Positions 33,784 through 49,549 of a DNA stretch of 64,000 nt are shown here, piece after piece. Under the pieces are notes generated by a model, which worked only from the letters and a program-made list of their open reading frames with translations, was not told the DNA's origin and did not search any database. Position 1 is the first letter of the stretch. Each line of letters opens with the position of its first letter. The DNA lies in assembly GCA_029532415.1 (NCBI GenBank), contig JAQOTA010000055.1, positions 1 to 64,000 on the forward strand, written 5' to 3'. The translations under genes and the position numbers were made by a program. This stretch comes from Marasmius tenuissimus. Taxonomy: Eukaryota; Basidiomycota; Agaricomycetes; Agaricales; Marasmiaceae.

Positions 33784-36700
33784 ATGGAATTCTTTCTCAC
33801 AACTCTCAACGTCGCGCTCTCTGTGCTTTTTCCCCAGCCTTCGCGGTCTCTAGCATTAGATGAACCTCAGTCACCGCTGGAAAAACACACTCAGGTGGAC
33901 TTTGAACGAAGTTTACGTTTGTATCGCTTACTGAACAGCCTGTTATCGTGTAGGCTGCGACGAACGAACCTCAGCAGGAGGGGATCGATAGACCGGTGAG
34001 CGCTACAGTACGCTTGTATTTCTTGTCAATGTCGAATAACCTTCCTCATACTTGGTCAAGGTTGGACCTCCTGAGCTTGGGACGAGGCAGTTACATGATA
34101 CAGAGGTGCCAGACACAGATATGGCACCCTTGGTGAGTTATTGCAACAGCATCCATCTGCGTCATGTGCGCGTCTCATACTTTCATTTTTTACTCAGGAT
34201 CCCATAAGCGCGAAGAAAGTCTTGCCTCGAGCCATGGACAAGGCCGAGGATGAGAATGAATCGGGGACGGTAAGGCTTTGTCACTGTCGATCGGTCAAAC
34301 ATTAGAACTCGCTCATCCCCGTTTCAGGGCTCAGAAGAGAAGAAAAAGGCCTCCCCTACAGGGAATGAAGATACAGCTACCGAGGCACCAGTGAGCATTC
34401 TACCAATGACCTCGTTCGAACAGTGCTCATCCGCGTCTAGGTTCCTTCAAAACCCACACTTGAGAAATCTTGGGAAGTCATCATGAAGGAGGTTACCGCG
34501 CTGGATGAAGGACTGGTTGGAGGATGGAAGGAGGATATTGACACCTTGTTGGTGTTCGTATGTGCATGTCATCCTGGAATCTTTCAAGGACGACTGAACC
34601 CTTTCCCCGAATGACAGGCTGGTCTCTTCTCTGCGGTCGTCACTGCCTTCACCATCGAATCGTATCAATGGCTCCAAGAAGCACCGGAAGACACCACTGT
34701 TGTACTTCTCAAACAGATCTCCCAGCAGTTGAACGGCAGCTCAGTCCCCGACCCTGACGAGTTCACAGTATCATCATCCGTTGTCGCAATCAACGTGCTG
34801 TGGTTCCTGAGCCTCATCCTCGCTCTAGTCGACGCCCTATTTGCCCTTCTCTGTAAACAGTGGCTTCGAGAACATCGCCGACATACCCACACACGCACAC
34901 CATCTGAAGCACTCGCGCTTCGGTGGCTTCGACATCAAAGCCTGGAAAAGTGGTATGTCCCAACAATCCTTGCATCCCTTCCGATGCTGCTCGAGATTGC
35001 CCTGTTCCTCTTCCTCGCCGGGCTGCTGGAGCTATTGCGGACTCGACATCCAGTCCTGTTCAAACTCGCGACGATCGTTGTTGCATTTGCCGCCCTCTTC
35101 TACTTGGCAACTACAATCGTCCCCGCCGTTAATATCATCCGACAGGCACTACAAGTTACGCCCGAACTCAGGGAGATGCGAATTCGCACCGATTCTTGTC
35201 GGTACTCGCCTGCCGATTTCATTATGACACTACCTGCCATGGAATACATCTGTCCTTACAAGTCACCCCAGGCATGGGCTACGTTCCAAATTTTGAGACA
35301 TGCCATCTCTCGCATCCTCGGTCCTCTAAAGATTTTAGCCTTCGTTTTCTGGGAGAGAAAGGCCTATTTCAATCTCCCAGGTTCAACAGAGGCCTTTCGA
35401 GAAACAGTGATTAGTCTCCTAAACTGGTCGTCTGTCGATCTTGAACTCCTCCAACGTTCAAGTATTGACCTCGCCCCTCCTTTTTACGAACTCGATGCAT
35501 TCCGCTGGCTCGTTACAGAGTTCCGAGACATCCCACACATGCTTCCACATCTCCAGAATATCCTATTGACCACTCCCCTGCACCTCGTTATGCCCGCTGT
35601 CCTTGACCAATGGTTTTTCCTCCCGGGGAGGAAGTGGACTATCAGCGACATCGAGACAGCACTCGCACCTGATCTTCCTCGCAGTGGTATCGAAAACCAT
35701 CTATCATACGCAAAGAGGCAGGTCCTTACTCATGGAAGGAGAACGGGACATTTCAGCCGCCTTCTTCATTGGGCTCATATCTCAATAAATGGCGGGAATG
35801 ACGGCGGTCGAGATTCTCCACTCTTCCCCATCCCTTTCGGAAGCATAGATGCAAAACCAGATGATGGTCTACGTGGCCGCCTTTGGGATATATACACAGA
35901 GATAATACAAAGCTCAACTGCATCGAACTTCCCTTGGGCGACCGTAATGGAGGATTTGGCACCGTATATCATCGCGTCTTCGCCGGATTATGCTCTTCAC
36001 GTACCTACGGCAACCACCACTTCCCCATTTGTCAGTTCAGCTGCTGGCTACGAATTTCTGCACAAGCTACATGTCACCATCCTTAAAAGATATGCCTTCG
36101 AATCTCGTTGGGCGAATCCCAGCAAAATCATTGAGCGTGACTACGATGACAACGTCACGAATTGGATGGAGGCGATGGATATTGTACGACGCGTGCACGA
36201 CTCTCCCAAAGATCACTTCTGGCCTTTCCCTGGCTATTTCCCCCTCCCCCTTTCAAAACTTAGGAAGACCTTGAACGGTCTATCTCTCGAAAATTCCGAT
36301 ATCGACTTTGGGTACCTGGATACATTCCAAAACTGGCGGTATTCGGATGTAAGTCGCTCGAGCAGGAGCAAACTTGTTGAAATTCTATCAGAACATATCA
36401 ACAACAGCCCCCAATCCGATACTGGACTGTCCCACTGCCCCGGCAAAACAGGTTATTCGCCGCTCGTGATGTCTTCAGCAGGGCTGACGTTCATAACCTT
36501 CGTGAATGATTGCATGGCGGATCGATGGCAATCTAGAGGTTTTGAAGCTCGTGTTCGAACAGGTTGGCGGGATGCTATAGAGCTGGTTAAATTGGCTCGT
36601 CCAGAGCTGCCACCAGATCACTTCAAGGACATATTCCACGAAGGAGCCGATACCCCTGCTCATGAACACTCGTCCCAACAGGAATTTGAAGTTGGAGCGC

Positions 36701-36945
36701 AGGCAGGGGATCCCGGTGGTAGCCACAATCATGAAACAGTTAGCCGTTCCAATTCAGAACCATCCCCGGGGGCTCAACCCATCGAAGACAAACGAGGCCC
36801 ACTCCTTGAGAAAGGACACACTGACCAGGAGGGACGTATCACAGGGCAATCGGTGGTGTCAATTGGAGATCCTGCGAGTGGTGGTGCAGATGACCCTTTA
36901 CAGGGGAAGATGGTGGGAGGCCCGAACGCCGACAAAAATGTGTAG
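33784..36945 (+). CDS. DUF6535 membrane protein, copy D (intact core, new 5' end)
   Basis: Function unknown. Exons in phase 0: 33,838-33,894 (exon 2 equivalent); 33,954-33,995; 34,061-34,132; 34,198-34,269; 34,328-34,390; 34,441-34,557; 34,618-36,945. The 776-codon last exon includes the stop. The DUF6535 core has the same four hydrophobic helices as B, and the tail ends PNADKNV. No exon 1 like MSSDTPSV is present. The sequence before exon 2 still ends like an intron (GTGCTTTTTCCCCAG), yet it is open and in frame from an ATG at 33,784. That would give a hydrophobic N-terminus, MEFFLTTLNVALSVLF, and about 934 aa in total. The start is therefore uncertain; an unseen upstream exon is also possible. 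This is the only copy on the plus strand. Confidence 0.8.
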
Positions 36946-37185
36946 TTGAGCCTTCGAAGTTGCTGCCTTTTCATATTTTTTGGGATTGTGTACAAGCCAA
37001 TGTCTATCATCGTTCAACGCCATCTACTTAGAAGGTATTAGCTCGGTGGGTGGTTCTAGGAAAGCATAATAAATACAGGTGACGCCAGCAAAGTGAAGGT
37101 GTATGATACATATTCCCTTGAACCAAGCACAATTACAGCACGCTTTGACGCGAAAGCTATAAATATTACTCCCCTCAATTGCCCC

Positions 37186-38937
37186 TCACGTCTTGAAAAT
37201 CCTCAGTAACCTCTGCTCCGTCACAATCCTGGTCCTGCACAACGGGCACTCCCTGGAAGACGCCATTACGAGTTCCGAGCACGCGCGACACATAGCCATA
37301 TGTCTGTAATCAACATTAGAACAATTCACGTCAGATATACGGCTATCTTGAGTACTCACCCGCAGTCTACAATAGCGATGTTCGCGTCCTCGTCTTGACA
37401 AATGACACATAGACCAGTGTTACGTTCATGAGCTTTAGTCGGCGGCTTCACATGCGAGCTAGAAGATGGCGACGAAGAGGGCGGTGGAACCTGTGGTTTC
37501 TCAACTGACGGTGAAGGCGAGGGTGATCGTGGAGGAAGTATATTGATCTCTTCCTGAGGAGGAGAAGGTGGGTGATGCACCGAATCATCGTCATCAGAAG
37601 CATCCTCCACTCGAGCTCGATGGTTCGGGTTCGTGCTTCGGGTCGAGGGTTCTGGCATCTCACGAGCTCTTCGTTCGGCCTCTTCACGTTGCTGTCTCTC
37701 CGTCGCCTCTCTCTCTCTTTCCTCTTGAGCCTCCCGTATCGCCCGCTCTTCTTCCTCCCGTTCTTCTCGTTCTCTTTCCTCTCTTTCTTCCCTCTCCCAC
37801 CTTTCGTCCTGGACAAGCTGGATTACGCGCTTCACCAAATCGCTCTTCTCGAGAATCGCCGTTCCACTCGCACTGACATGGTTCTGGAAGAGGACTTGCT
37901 TGAGAGAACTGATGGGTAGTGAAGAGATTGTTTGCTCCGACATATCGAGGAGCTCATCCAGTGACGGAGGTGGTGGCGGAGGTGGAGGTGGAGGTGGTGC
38001 TGGTGCTGGTGCTGGTGCTGGTCGTGAAGCTGGAGCTGGTCTCGGTGGTGTGGGTGGTGGCTGCTGTCGACTTCTCGGCGTGTACTGTGGATAGGTGTGA
38101 TGAGGTGGTGGTGGAGGTGGCGATTGTTGTTGGTATTGAGTATAATGAGGGTGATAATTATTGGTGTCGTAGTTCCTTGGTGGTGGTGGGGGAGGTGACG
38201 ATTGTGTATAATGAGGATTGTAATTTGTTGGGTTCCTTGGAGGTGAATTGGGATTTGAAGGTCTTGTCTGGTAATTTGGAGCTGGGCGTGGTGGTTCTGG
38301 GTCAGGTTCCAAGTCCGGCCTAGCGAACTCTCTTCTGGGAGCACCCGTATTCACTGTTGGCGGTCGTGGTGGAGGATTTGGTGGTGGCTCTGGACGTGAT
38401 GAAAACAAGCCTCGAGGTCGAGCATTGCTGCGATTTGGCACGGAGTAATTGCGATAGTAAGCCTCATTTCCACCTGGCAGGCAGCCATTCGGTCGTCGTG
38501 CGGAGAGCAGAGCGTTGATAATATCGTCCTTCTCGACTGCTCTGCTGATTGGTATGTTATAAACTCCTGCGTATTTCTTCAATTTGGACAATGGTAGTGA
38601 TTTCAACTGTCCTCTCCCCGCAGCAGTAACTAAAGAAACCGACATCAATCATGTCGATTCAAGAAATTGGGTGGTACTCACTCTGCAGAAACTCGATACA
38701 GAACGCGCAAACGTTCACCAAATCGTAACCAGAATCACCATGGCCTCCAGATCGAGGCATCAAAGCCTGATAGTCCGTGCAATTGTGACAGTACATAAAT
38801 CCGCAGTGGTTACACCTCCTCGACCGAGTGAACAGAAAGTTAAATTCTTTGTTGCATTTCCTGCACGCGGGATCGTTGTCGCCATTTTCATCGCCTTGTG
38901 GAGGTGGAGGACCGCTGAGAAGGGGTAGTCCAGACAT
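37186..38937 (-). CDS. FYVE-SAP-RING E3 ubiquitin ligase (RNF34/RFFL-like)
   Basis: A 547 aa protein from exons 38,682-38,937, 37,360-38,629 and 37,186-37,303. The N-terminus is a FYVE-type zinc finger with eight cysteines at 25, 28, 42, 45, 50, 53, 77 and 80 (RSRRCNHCG core). A SAP-like helix pair follows (LPLSKLKKYAGVYNIPISRA). Then comes a long Pro/Asn/Tyr-rich linker with poly-Pro and APAPAP runs, a second SAP-like segment (ISSLPISSLKQVLFQNHVSA) and a Glu/Arg-rich coiled coil. A C-terminal C3HC4 RING completes it (CVICQDEDA..DCGHMAMCRAC..CPLC). This order matches animal RNF34/RFFL (CARP) ligases, which act at endosomal membranes. The partner is unknown. The gene is convergent with DUF6535 copy D. 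Confidence 0.85.
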
Positions 38938-39299
38938 CGAGAAGCCGACAATAATCGAGAAAGAGAGTGAAAGAGAGTGAAATTCAAGCTAGTATATAGA
39001 TTCCAGTGTGGGTATGTGCAAGAACATTCTAGTGAAAGCTGTGTCACTGTGCCGCTCGATGACTGTCGTTGCGCTGACTAAACGCCCAACCGCTCTATGG
39101 TCGGAACCAACACCGAGTCCGAATGAATCAGCATGCTGCACAAAGGCGGTCAAAACCTCGGAAATTACGGATGCTTATTGTGTGGGGTGAAGTAGAATAC
39201 AGACATTGCGACATTATACAGACGAATAGCGCTCTAACGGGTTGCGACGACAAGAGAATGTGAACCAAGAACCGAGAACAAAAGTACTACCTACTGCGT
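38938..39299. promoter_or_regulatory. Promoter side of the RING gene and 3' flank of the deubiquitinase
   Basis: No gene is seen. A GA-rich tract lies just upstream of the RING-gene ATG (38,950-38,985 on the plus strand). Confidence 0.35.
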
Positions 39300-43491
<4,192 letters not shown>

Positions 43492-43691
43492 TAAAGAACT
43501 CGGAAAAAAATAAAAACAACAGATCGCGTCACACTTGGTCACAAGTCAGCCGTCACACTGCAGGCGGAAGTTCGACCCTGGGCGCTTATCAGAAAGGCGC
43601 TAAAGTTCTTGGCGCCCACGCTTTGGCGGATATCAGCTCAATCGTATAGTTCCGGGGGTCACGATCCCAATCTCTTCCCATTACCACCACC

Positions 43692-46306
43692 ATGTCTGCT
43701 ATTCAGAGTCTGTTTACCTCCCCGTTTCGCGTCAATACTGTTTTTGCTCACCGCGAATCCAGGCAAACACTTTTTGAATACCCCGGAGAGCCTGGTTGTT
43801 GATTCTCTTCAAGGCCTCTGTGCTCTCAACCCAGCTCTCGCTCTTGACCGTCAGAACAAGAGTATGTGTTTCTACGGGAAACTCAACATAATTGACTCGT
43901 TCATTTGCTACAAGCTGTTCACATTGCCCAACATGATCGTTCGAAGGTCGCTCTCATCTGTGGAGGTGGTTCTGGCCACGAGCCTGCCCACGCTGGCTTC
44001 GTTGGTGCGTTCTGGAAACTTTCTGGTCAACGTCCACCCGAGTAACTACTCCATCGATAACAGGCAAAGGCATTCTCACAGGTTGGTCTACAGCTCTTTT
44101 GTGCTCTATTCCAGCCCGGGATCCTCAGACTTCGTCTTACAGCTGCTGTTTGCGGAAATGTCTTCGCCTCGCCCAATCCGAGCCAAGTTCGTCGCGGGAT
44201 CGACCTAGTACAGAACGATAAAGGGTGAGAGACAACTTGAACACTCCTCAAAAGCCCGCCTAACCCTGAGACCAGCACTGTCATCATCGTGAAGTGAATC
44301 CAATTGTCCATGTGATACGCGTCGCTTCTTTTCCTCACACCACCCCAGAAATTACACTGGAGATGTCCTAAACTTTGGTCTCGCCAAAGAGCAGTACGCG
44401 GCGCTCCACCCCGATCAAGCTGAGAGGGTCAAATTCGTAATCGTTGGCGACGATGTGGCTGTTGGCAGGACACAAGGTTCGATCGTCGGAAGGAGGTGGG
44501 GAGATGGCTTGAACTTAAATTGATCCTATGATTGACGTTCCGTCAGAGGTCTCGCGGGTACTGTTCTCGTATACAAATTAGCTGGAGCTCTGGCCGAACG
44601 TGGTGGTAGTCTAGACGAAGTCTACAACGTCGCGCAATGGGCTTCCTCCCGCCTTGCTACCATTGGTGTTGGTCTTGAACATTGCCATGTACGTGGGACC
44701 TTGACCTGATCGGAGCGTTCAGTGACCTTCAAACTAGGTTCCTGGTACTGCGTCTTCTGCAACCCATCTCTCGTCCTCCGAAATCGAGATCGGTATGGGA
44801 ATTCACAACGAAGCTGGAAACAAGCGCCTGTCCCCAGTTCCCGCCCTCTCAGATCTGATACCCCAACTCCTTGACCTCCTCACCTCCACAACGGATGCTG
44901 AACGCTCTTTCGTTCCATTCAAAGGCTCCGGAAAGGACAAGGTGGCGCTATTAGTCAATAATCTAGGTGGAGTTAGCGAACTCGAGATGGCGGCCATTCT
45001 TTCGGAGACGAAAAATCAAATTGAAGCAAGAGGGATCGCGATAGAGCGGGTTCTGTCAGGCAGTTTTATGGTACGCTCAACTTTCTACCCTAGACGTCGT
45101 GATGGATGGGTGACCTTCCCTTTTTATAGACGAGCTTGAATATGCCAGGGTTCTCGATCACCCTTCTTTTGCTACCTTCCGAGTCTTCAGAGCCTTCACC
45201 TAAACTTGTTCTTTCCCTTCTTGATGACAAGACTGACGCACCGGGCTGGAAGTGGTCTTCCGGGGTTCCTGCAAAACCTTTGCAGTCAACGGAAGCTGCA
45301 GCTTCAGCTCCAAGGGCCGAGAAAGGAACACTCGCCTCCGCCAACCCAGAGAGGTTCATCGCGAGTATCAAGAAAGCATGTGAAGCTTTGATCAAGGAGG
45401 AGCCCGAAATCACTCGGATGGACAACATTGCCGGGGATGGTAAGTGTCATTCTCCGTGACACTTGGCTGTGTGTTTACAACGAGTATTACTCAGGGGACT
45501 GCGGCCTTACACTCAAGGTAAATGCCCCATATTCGCCCCCACCTTCCCCGACACTCCGGGGCGGTATCGTGTGAACACGGACGTGGATCATCATGCTAAC
45601 CTCTTTCCGGTATATTTCAGGCGGGTGCCCAAGGTGAGGCAGATCTGACATATTACGTCGCTTTTCCAGGTGCCTAGAAGGGGTGGGGAAGGTTACCCGT
45701 CCTCCATTCACTCGGGCATTTCCCCTCACCGGCAGCACGCATGGAATCCCGCACTAATATGCACCCTACTTTTCCGCAGGAGTCCTCAACAAGATCAAGG
45801 ACGGGAGCGTCGACGGGAGCGACGTGACCGGGAGTGTTATTGCTGTCTCTCAAGTCGCCGAGGAAGATATGGGAGGGACCAGCGGCGCATTGTATTCGTG
45901 AGTGACTATTTCATTCCTATGGAACGGTCTCGAACACCTTGTCAGGATCTTCTTCTCTGCTTTGGCCCAGGGTCTATCAGCCGCCTCTTCTTCGGGTACC
46001 GCGACCCCCCAGGTATGGTCGGACGCGCTGAGAGCCGCGTTGGATAAGCTCTACACTTACACGCGTGCACGCCCTCCATCACGCACCCTGGTTGACCCCC
46101 TTGCCGCTTTCGTCGAGACGTTCTCGCCGAGCTCCTTGGCACAGGCTGTGGAAGCTGCAGCCTCCGCCGCAAACAAAACCCAAGACATTGAGGCCAAAGC
46201 AGGCAGAAGTGTTTACGTTGAAGGTGATAGGCTCAAGGAACAGAAGGTTCCTGATCCAGGAGCGTGGGGAGTCAAGACAATTCTCGAGAATCTGGATCTG
46301 GCTTGA
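43692..46306 (+). CDS. DAK1: Dihydroxyacetone kinase
   Basis: ATP-dependent kinase that turns dihydroxyacetone (or glyceraldehyde) into the phosphate, linking glycerol use to glycolysis and detoxifying dihydroxyacetone; cytosolic. About 590 aa in many exons. Exon 1 is only 16 nt (MSAIQ), joined to SKHFLNTPESLVVDSLQGLC. The DhaK domain has ALICGGGSGHEPAHAGFVG, AAVCGNVFASPNPSQV, VKFVIVGDDVAVG and GMGIHNEAGNKR, which carries the substrate-binding His of the family. The DhaL domain has the ATP loop DNIAGDGDCGLTLKAGAQ, coded across tiny exons of 23 nt (45,495-45,517) and 13 nt (45,621-45,633), then MGGTSGALYS. The splice pattern at 44,005-44,146, before AAVCGN, is unresolved. A transporter array lies next to it. 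Confidence 0.93.
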
Positions 46307-46703
46307 TCGGGCGTCCCGAATGAGCATTTTGATAGCATTCCCGGAACATTTGTGGCGAAAGTTTACGAAGAAGTAAGGAGAAGAATAACCGATTGTGTAC
46401 TTGTACATGGCGTAAATTTACCGACGATATGACAGGGGCTTGCCATCGTGGCGTTGTGTTAATCGCGGCCGTGGAACATCCGTCGAGGCCCTCTCGATAA
46501 GCTCTGCGAAATCATAGATGCGGGGTCTACCATATCTGGCCGCTGATGTTGGTGACATTCCCATCCTCGTTACGTACTAAGATGTCGACAGTGAATTCCA
46601 GATGAGGCACAAAAACGCGTGAAATTACTTTGATGTACATGAAGAACTAAACAGATGAATAACGTGAATAGCGTAAAAGCGTTGGTCGAATGTCGTTCAA
46701 AGT

Positions 46704-48854
46704 TCAAACGGTACTGGTACCAGAGCTGCTTGGAGTCTCGTTGGATCCCCTTCTACCCTTCTCCGATACTTCACTCGCCATTAGCTGTGCGCGGTACTTC
46801 ACGGAGCTGATGGGGGTGCTATTTTGGTACATGAGGTCGATTTGCTCCAAAGAAAGACCCTTTGTCTAAAGAAAGGAGGCATGAAAGTAAGTGCCACACT
46901 CAGTGTAACCCGGCGACGAATTCAACTCACTTCGGGAATGCAGAAGTACGTGAAAAAGATACAGCATGCACATGTGGAGCCCCAAATGAAGAAGACTTTT
47001 TGCTCGAGTCCCGCGTTACCAGGTCCGGTGTTCACTAGGTAAGGGGCTAGAAGGACACAATCAGCTTTTGCACAAGAAAGGAAGGTAGAAGGACGACGCA
47101 CTGGAGTAACCGATGGCCCAGTTCCATAACCAGTTGCTAGCGGTAGAGAGCGACATTGCCTTTGCACGGATTTGTAGAGGGAAGATTTCCCCACAAACGA
47201 CCCAGGCAATTGGCCCCCAAGTACATGCGAAGAAGGCCTGAGGTAGCGTAGGTCAGTGCTTCAAATCTTCGCTTTGAAGTCGAAGAGAGGCTCACAATGT
47301 ATATGCACACGAATGCAATGAGAACCTGCTGCCCGGCTTTATTATCGTCGCTAACGCTGACACCGACAATAGCAACGATAAACTCGCAGACACACATGCC
47401 TATAGCTCCCCAGAAAAGGAGAGTACGTCTTCCAAATTTCTCGACACCCCAGATACCGGGAACAGTCATGCCGACGTTCACAACATTGATAGCGATGGTG
47501 ATCAGAAAAGGGTCGTCAATACCAGCCCTTTCGAAGAAAGTCGTCCCGTAGTAAATAATGAAGTTGACTAGAATAGACATCAGGTGTCAGTCAGTAAGAA
47601 TCTGGTTGATACGAGACTCGTACGAACTTCCAGTCAGTTGTTGCCAGGCCTGGAGGGCCATACCCGTCCAAGTTCGGAACGCAATCTTGTTCGGGCCCAT
47701 TCTGAAGCAGTCGAGATAGGTACTTTCGCCAAGCGCTCTTTCAGCCTCCAGATTGTCACGGATGACTCTAATTTCCTCTTGGACTGTAGCATTGTCCGCA
47801 GGAAGCCCTAGAAGGCGCCCCATAGCAGCAGAAGCGGCATTCAAGTTGTCCTTCTTGATGAGGTACCGAGGAGACTATGCATCGTTGAGATTCAGAAGAC
47901 GCGAAGAGGAAATTCTGAGTAAACTTACTTCGGGGAGCCACGCCATTCCCGCAGCCAGAACAAACGCCCATATGAATTGAATAGCTGTGGGGATCCGATA
48001 CGATGAGTGGCTGGGGTTGTTCTTCGTCGCGTTATTGAAGATGGAAGCCAACAGGATACCAATAGTGATTGCCCATTGGTACAAAGCTACAACGGCTCCC
48101 CGAATCCACTTTGGTGCACTAATGAAGAAGTTAGTACAGAAAAAACGCAGCCAAATACGAGACTTACCATTCAGATTGGTACATTGGGACTAAACAGGAC
48201 ACAATCCCAACACCTATGCCGGCGAATACACGTCCGACAAGCTATGGAGAAAAGAATTCGAATCTTCGTTTTGAAACAGGCGTAACCGGACATACGAAAA
48301 GATCTTTGTGCGTCGCAGCGGTTTGCATCGCCACGCCGACACTGAAGACTAGACAGGCGAGCACTACACCCTGGGGAAGGCTTCAATTGCATTTTCACCG
48401 CGGTAGAAGAATATCCCTACCCATTTACGACCGATCATATCTAGAAAGTTGTATTCAGTACGAATCAGAAGTTTAACGAGCGATTTTGCTCACCGGCAGC
48501 AGGAGCTCCAGCGAGAGCCCCGACGAAGGTACCAACGGACAACATCGACACGTAGAGAGATTCCGCTCCGGTACTGATGGCGTATGGCTGGTTTGGGTCG
48601 CCCGTGGGGTGGCCAAAAGTCTGTAACCAATCAGGCATGACCTTGACACCGCTGATGGTACCAGTATCATATCCAAATAGTATTCCTCCAAATGCTGCAA
48701 AGCACACCATCAGGATACCGGCGAGCTTGTTCTATAGGACATAGGATGATGAGCATGGATAAAGCGCGAGGTTGAAACGAGCAAGAGACACTGAGCATAC
48801 CTTAGGGGCATTGGCACCAATGCCCTCGCCTGTTGCTGCTGGACCTCCAGCCAT
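46704..48854 (-). CDS. MFS hexose transporter T1
   Basis: Plasma-membrane sugar/H+ symporter or facilitator of the major facilitator superfamily (sugar porter family), 12 helices. About ten exons splice into one intact frame. It starts MAGGPAATGEGIGANAPK, then NKLAGILMVCFAAFGG and GILFGYDTGTISGV (helix 1), and the GRKW loop after helix 2. Next come GRVFAGIGVGIVSCLVPMYQSE, LPESPRYLIKK before the central loop, QAWQQLTG (helix 7), NFIIYYGTTFF and GVEKFGRRTLL. PETKGLSLEQIDLMYQ follows helix 12. The tail is Ser/Thr rich (GSNETPSSSGTSTV). Substrate cannot be read from sequence alone; glucose or another hexose is likely. The gene is convergent with the kinase gene. Confidence 0.9.
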
Positions 48855-48944
48855 CTCGGGTATGGAAAGATGATAACGGCGCGGGGTTATGGAAAGTGGG
48901 ATTGGAGAAACCTCTGGAGAGACTGCAGAAACCAATCCATTTTG

Positions 48945-48960
48945 AAGCTTTATATACCCT
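48945..48960 (-). promoter_or_regulatory. TATA box of T1
   Basis: On the minus strand GGTATATAAAGC lies about 100 bp upstream of the T1 start codon. Confidence 0.55.
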
Positions 48961-49144
48961 ACAAACTCAAACCCGCATCCATGCCCGAGCCGGTCTGGGA
49001 CTCTAGACTAATCGTGCCCCTCGACGAGCGGAAGTTTTGGGAAAACACTCCCGTCTTCAGCTATACAAAGCCGGCCCCGAGAAATGGATGTATATCCATC
49101 GTAAGATCGATATCATGGCTAATAAAAAGAAGACTGAACAATTG

Positions 49145-49255
49145 AGAGACTTCCGTGTAGTCGTTTATGTGTCCGCAATACGCACGCAGCGGCCGACATC
49201 ATTGCATCGGGTGAAAGCGCATGGAACTGCTAAAGAGCTGCAGCTAGAGGAGACG
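49145..49255. repeat. Transporter-flank repeat, left copy
   Basis: GACTTCCGTGTAGTCGTTTA and the following 90 bases match 54,580-54,690. Each lies in the 3' flank of a transporter (T2 here, T3 there), so it marks the limit of the T2/T3 duplication. Confidence 0.6.
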
Positions 49256-49528
49256 CTGCTCGGATCTTCCGTACCGAACTTGATCTATATCTCTGTTCTC
49301 ACATTGTCGAAGCTGAGATTGGCGAGTGGCAAACGGTGTCAGTATGAGCCCTTGACGTCCTATAGGGAGCAAAACTTGGCGCAAAACTTCGAACAATACT
49401 CCGAGGACTATCTCGAATTCAAGACAAAAGGACCTACCGGTAGGATCTAAAAACCTATGAAAAGGTTGTGGCAAGTCTGACTGGGGTCCGACCCATGTAT
49501 CCAATTTTATAATGAATCTCTTCAGGAG
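49256..49528. repeat. Insertion 1 in the T2 3' flank
   Basis: About 270 bp that are absent from the matching T3 flank: the sequence before and after (CTGCAGCT(A/G)GAG and GACCTCATGGA) is contiguous at 54,681-54,705. It contains the 12-bp palindrome CCTACCGGTAGG at 49,433-49,444. No coding function is recognised. Confidence 0.4.
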
Positions 49529-49549
49529 ACCTCATGGAAGTGGTTGGAA

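Noticed and set aside
37568..38323. Plus-strand frames rich in Gly/Ala/Val opposite the RING gene
   Set aside because: They arise from the antisense of the poly-Pro and APAPAP linker; the minus strand has the zinc-finger domains and splice sites.
43609..44208. A 199-codon single-frame reading at the start of the kinase gene
   Set aside because: It reads through introns. The spliced model gives the conserved SKHFLNTPE and GGGSGHEPAHAGFVG sequence.
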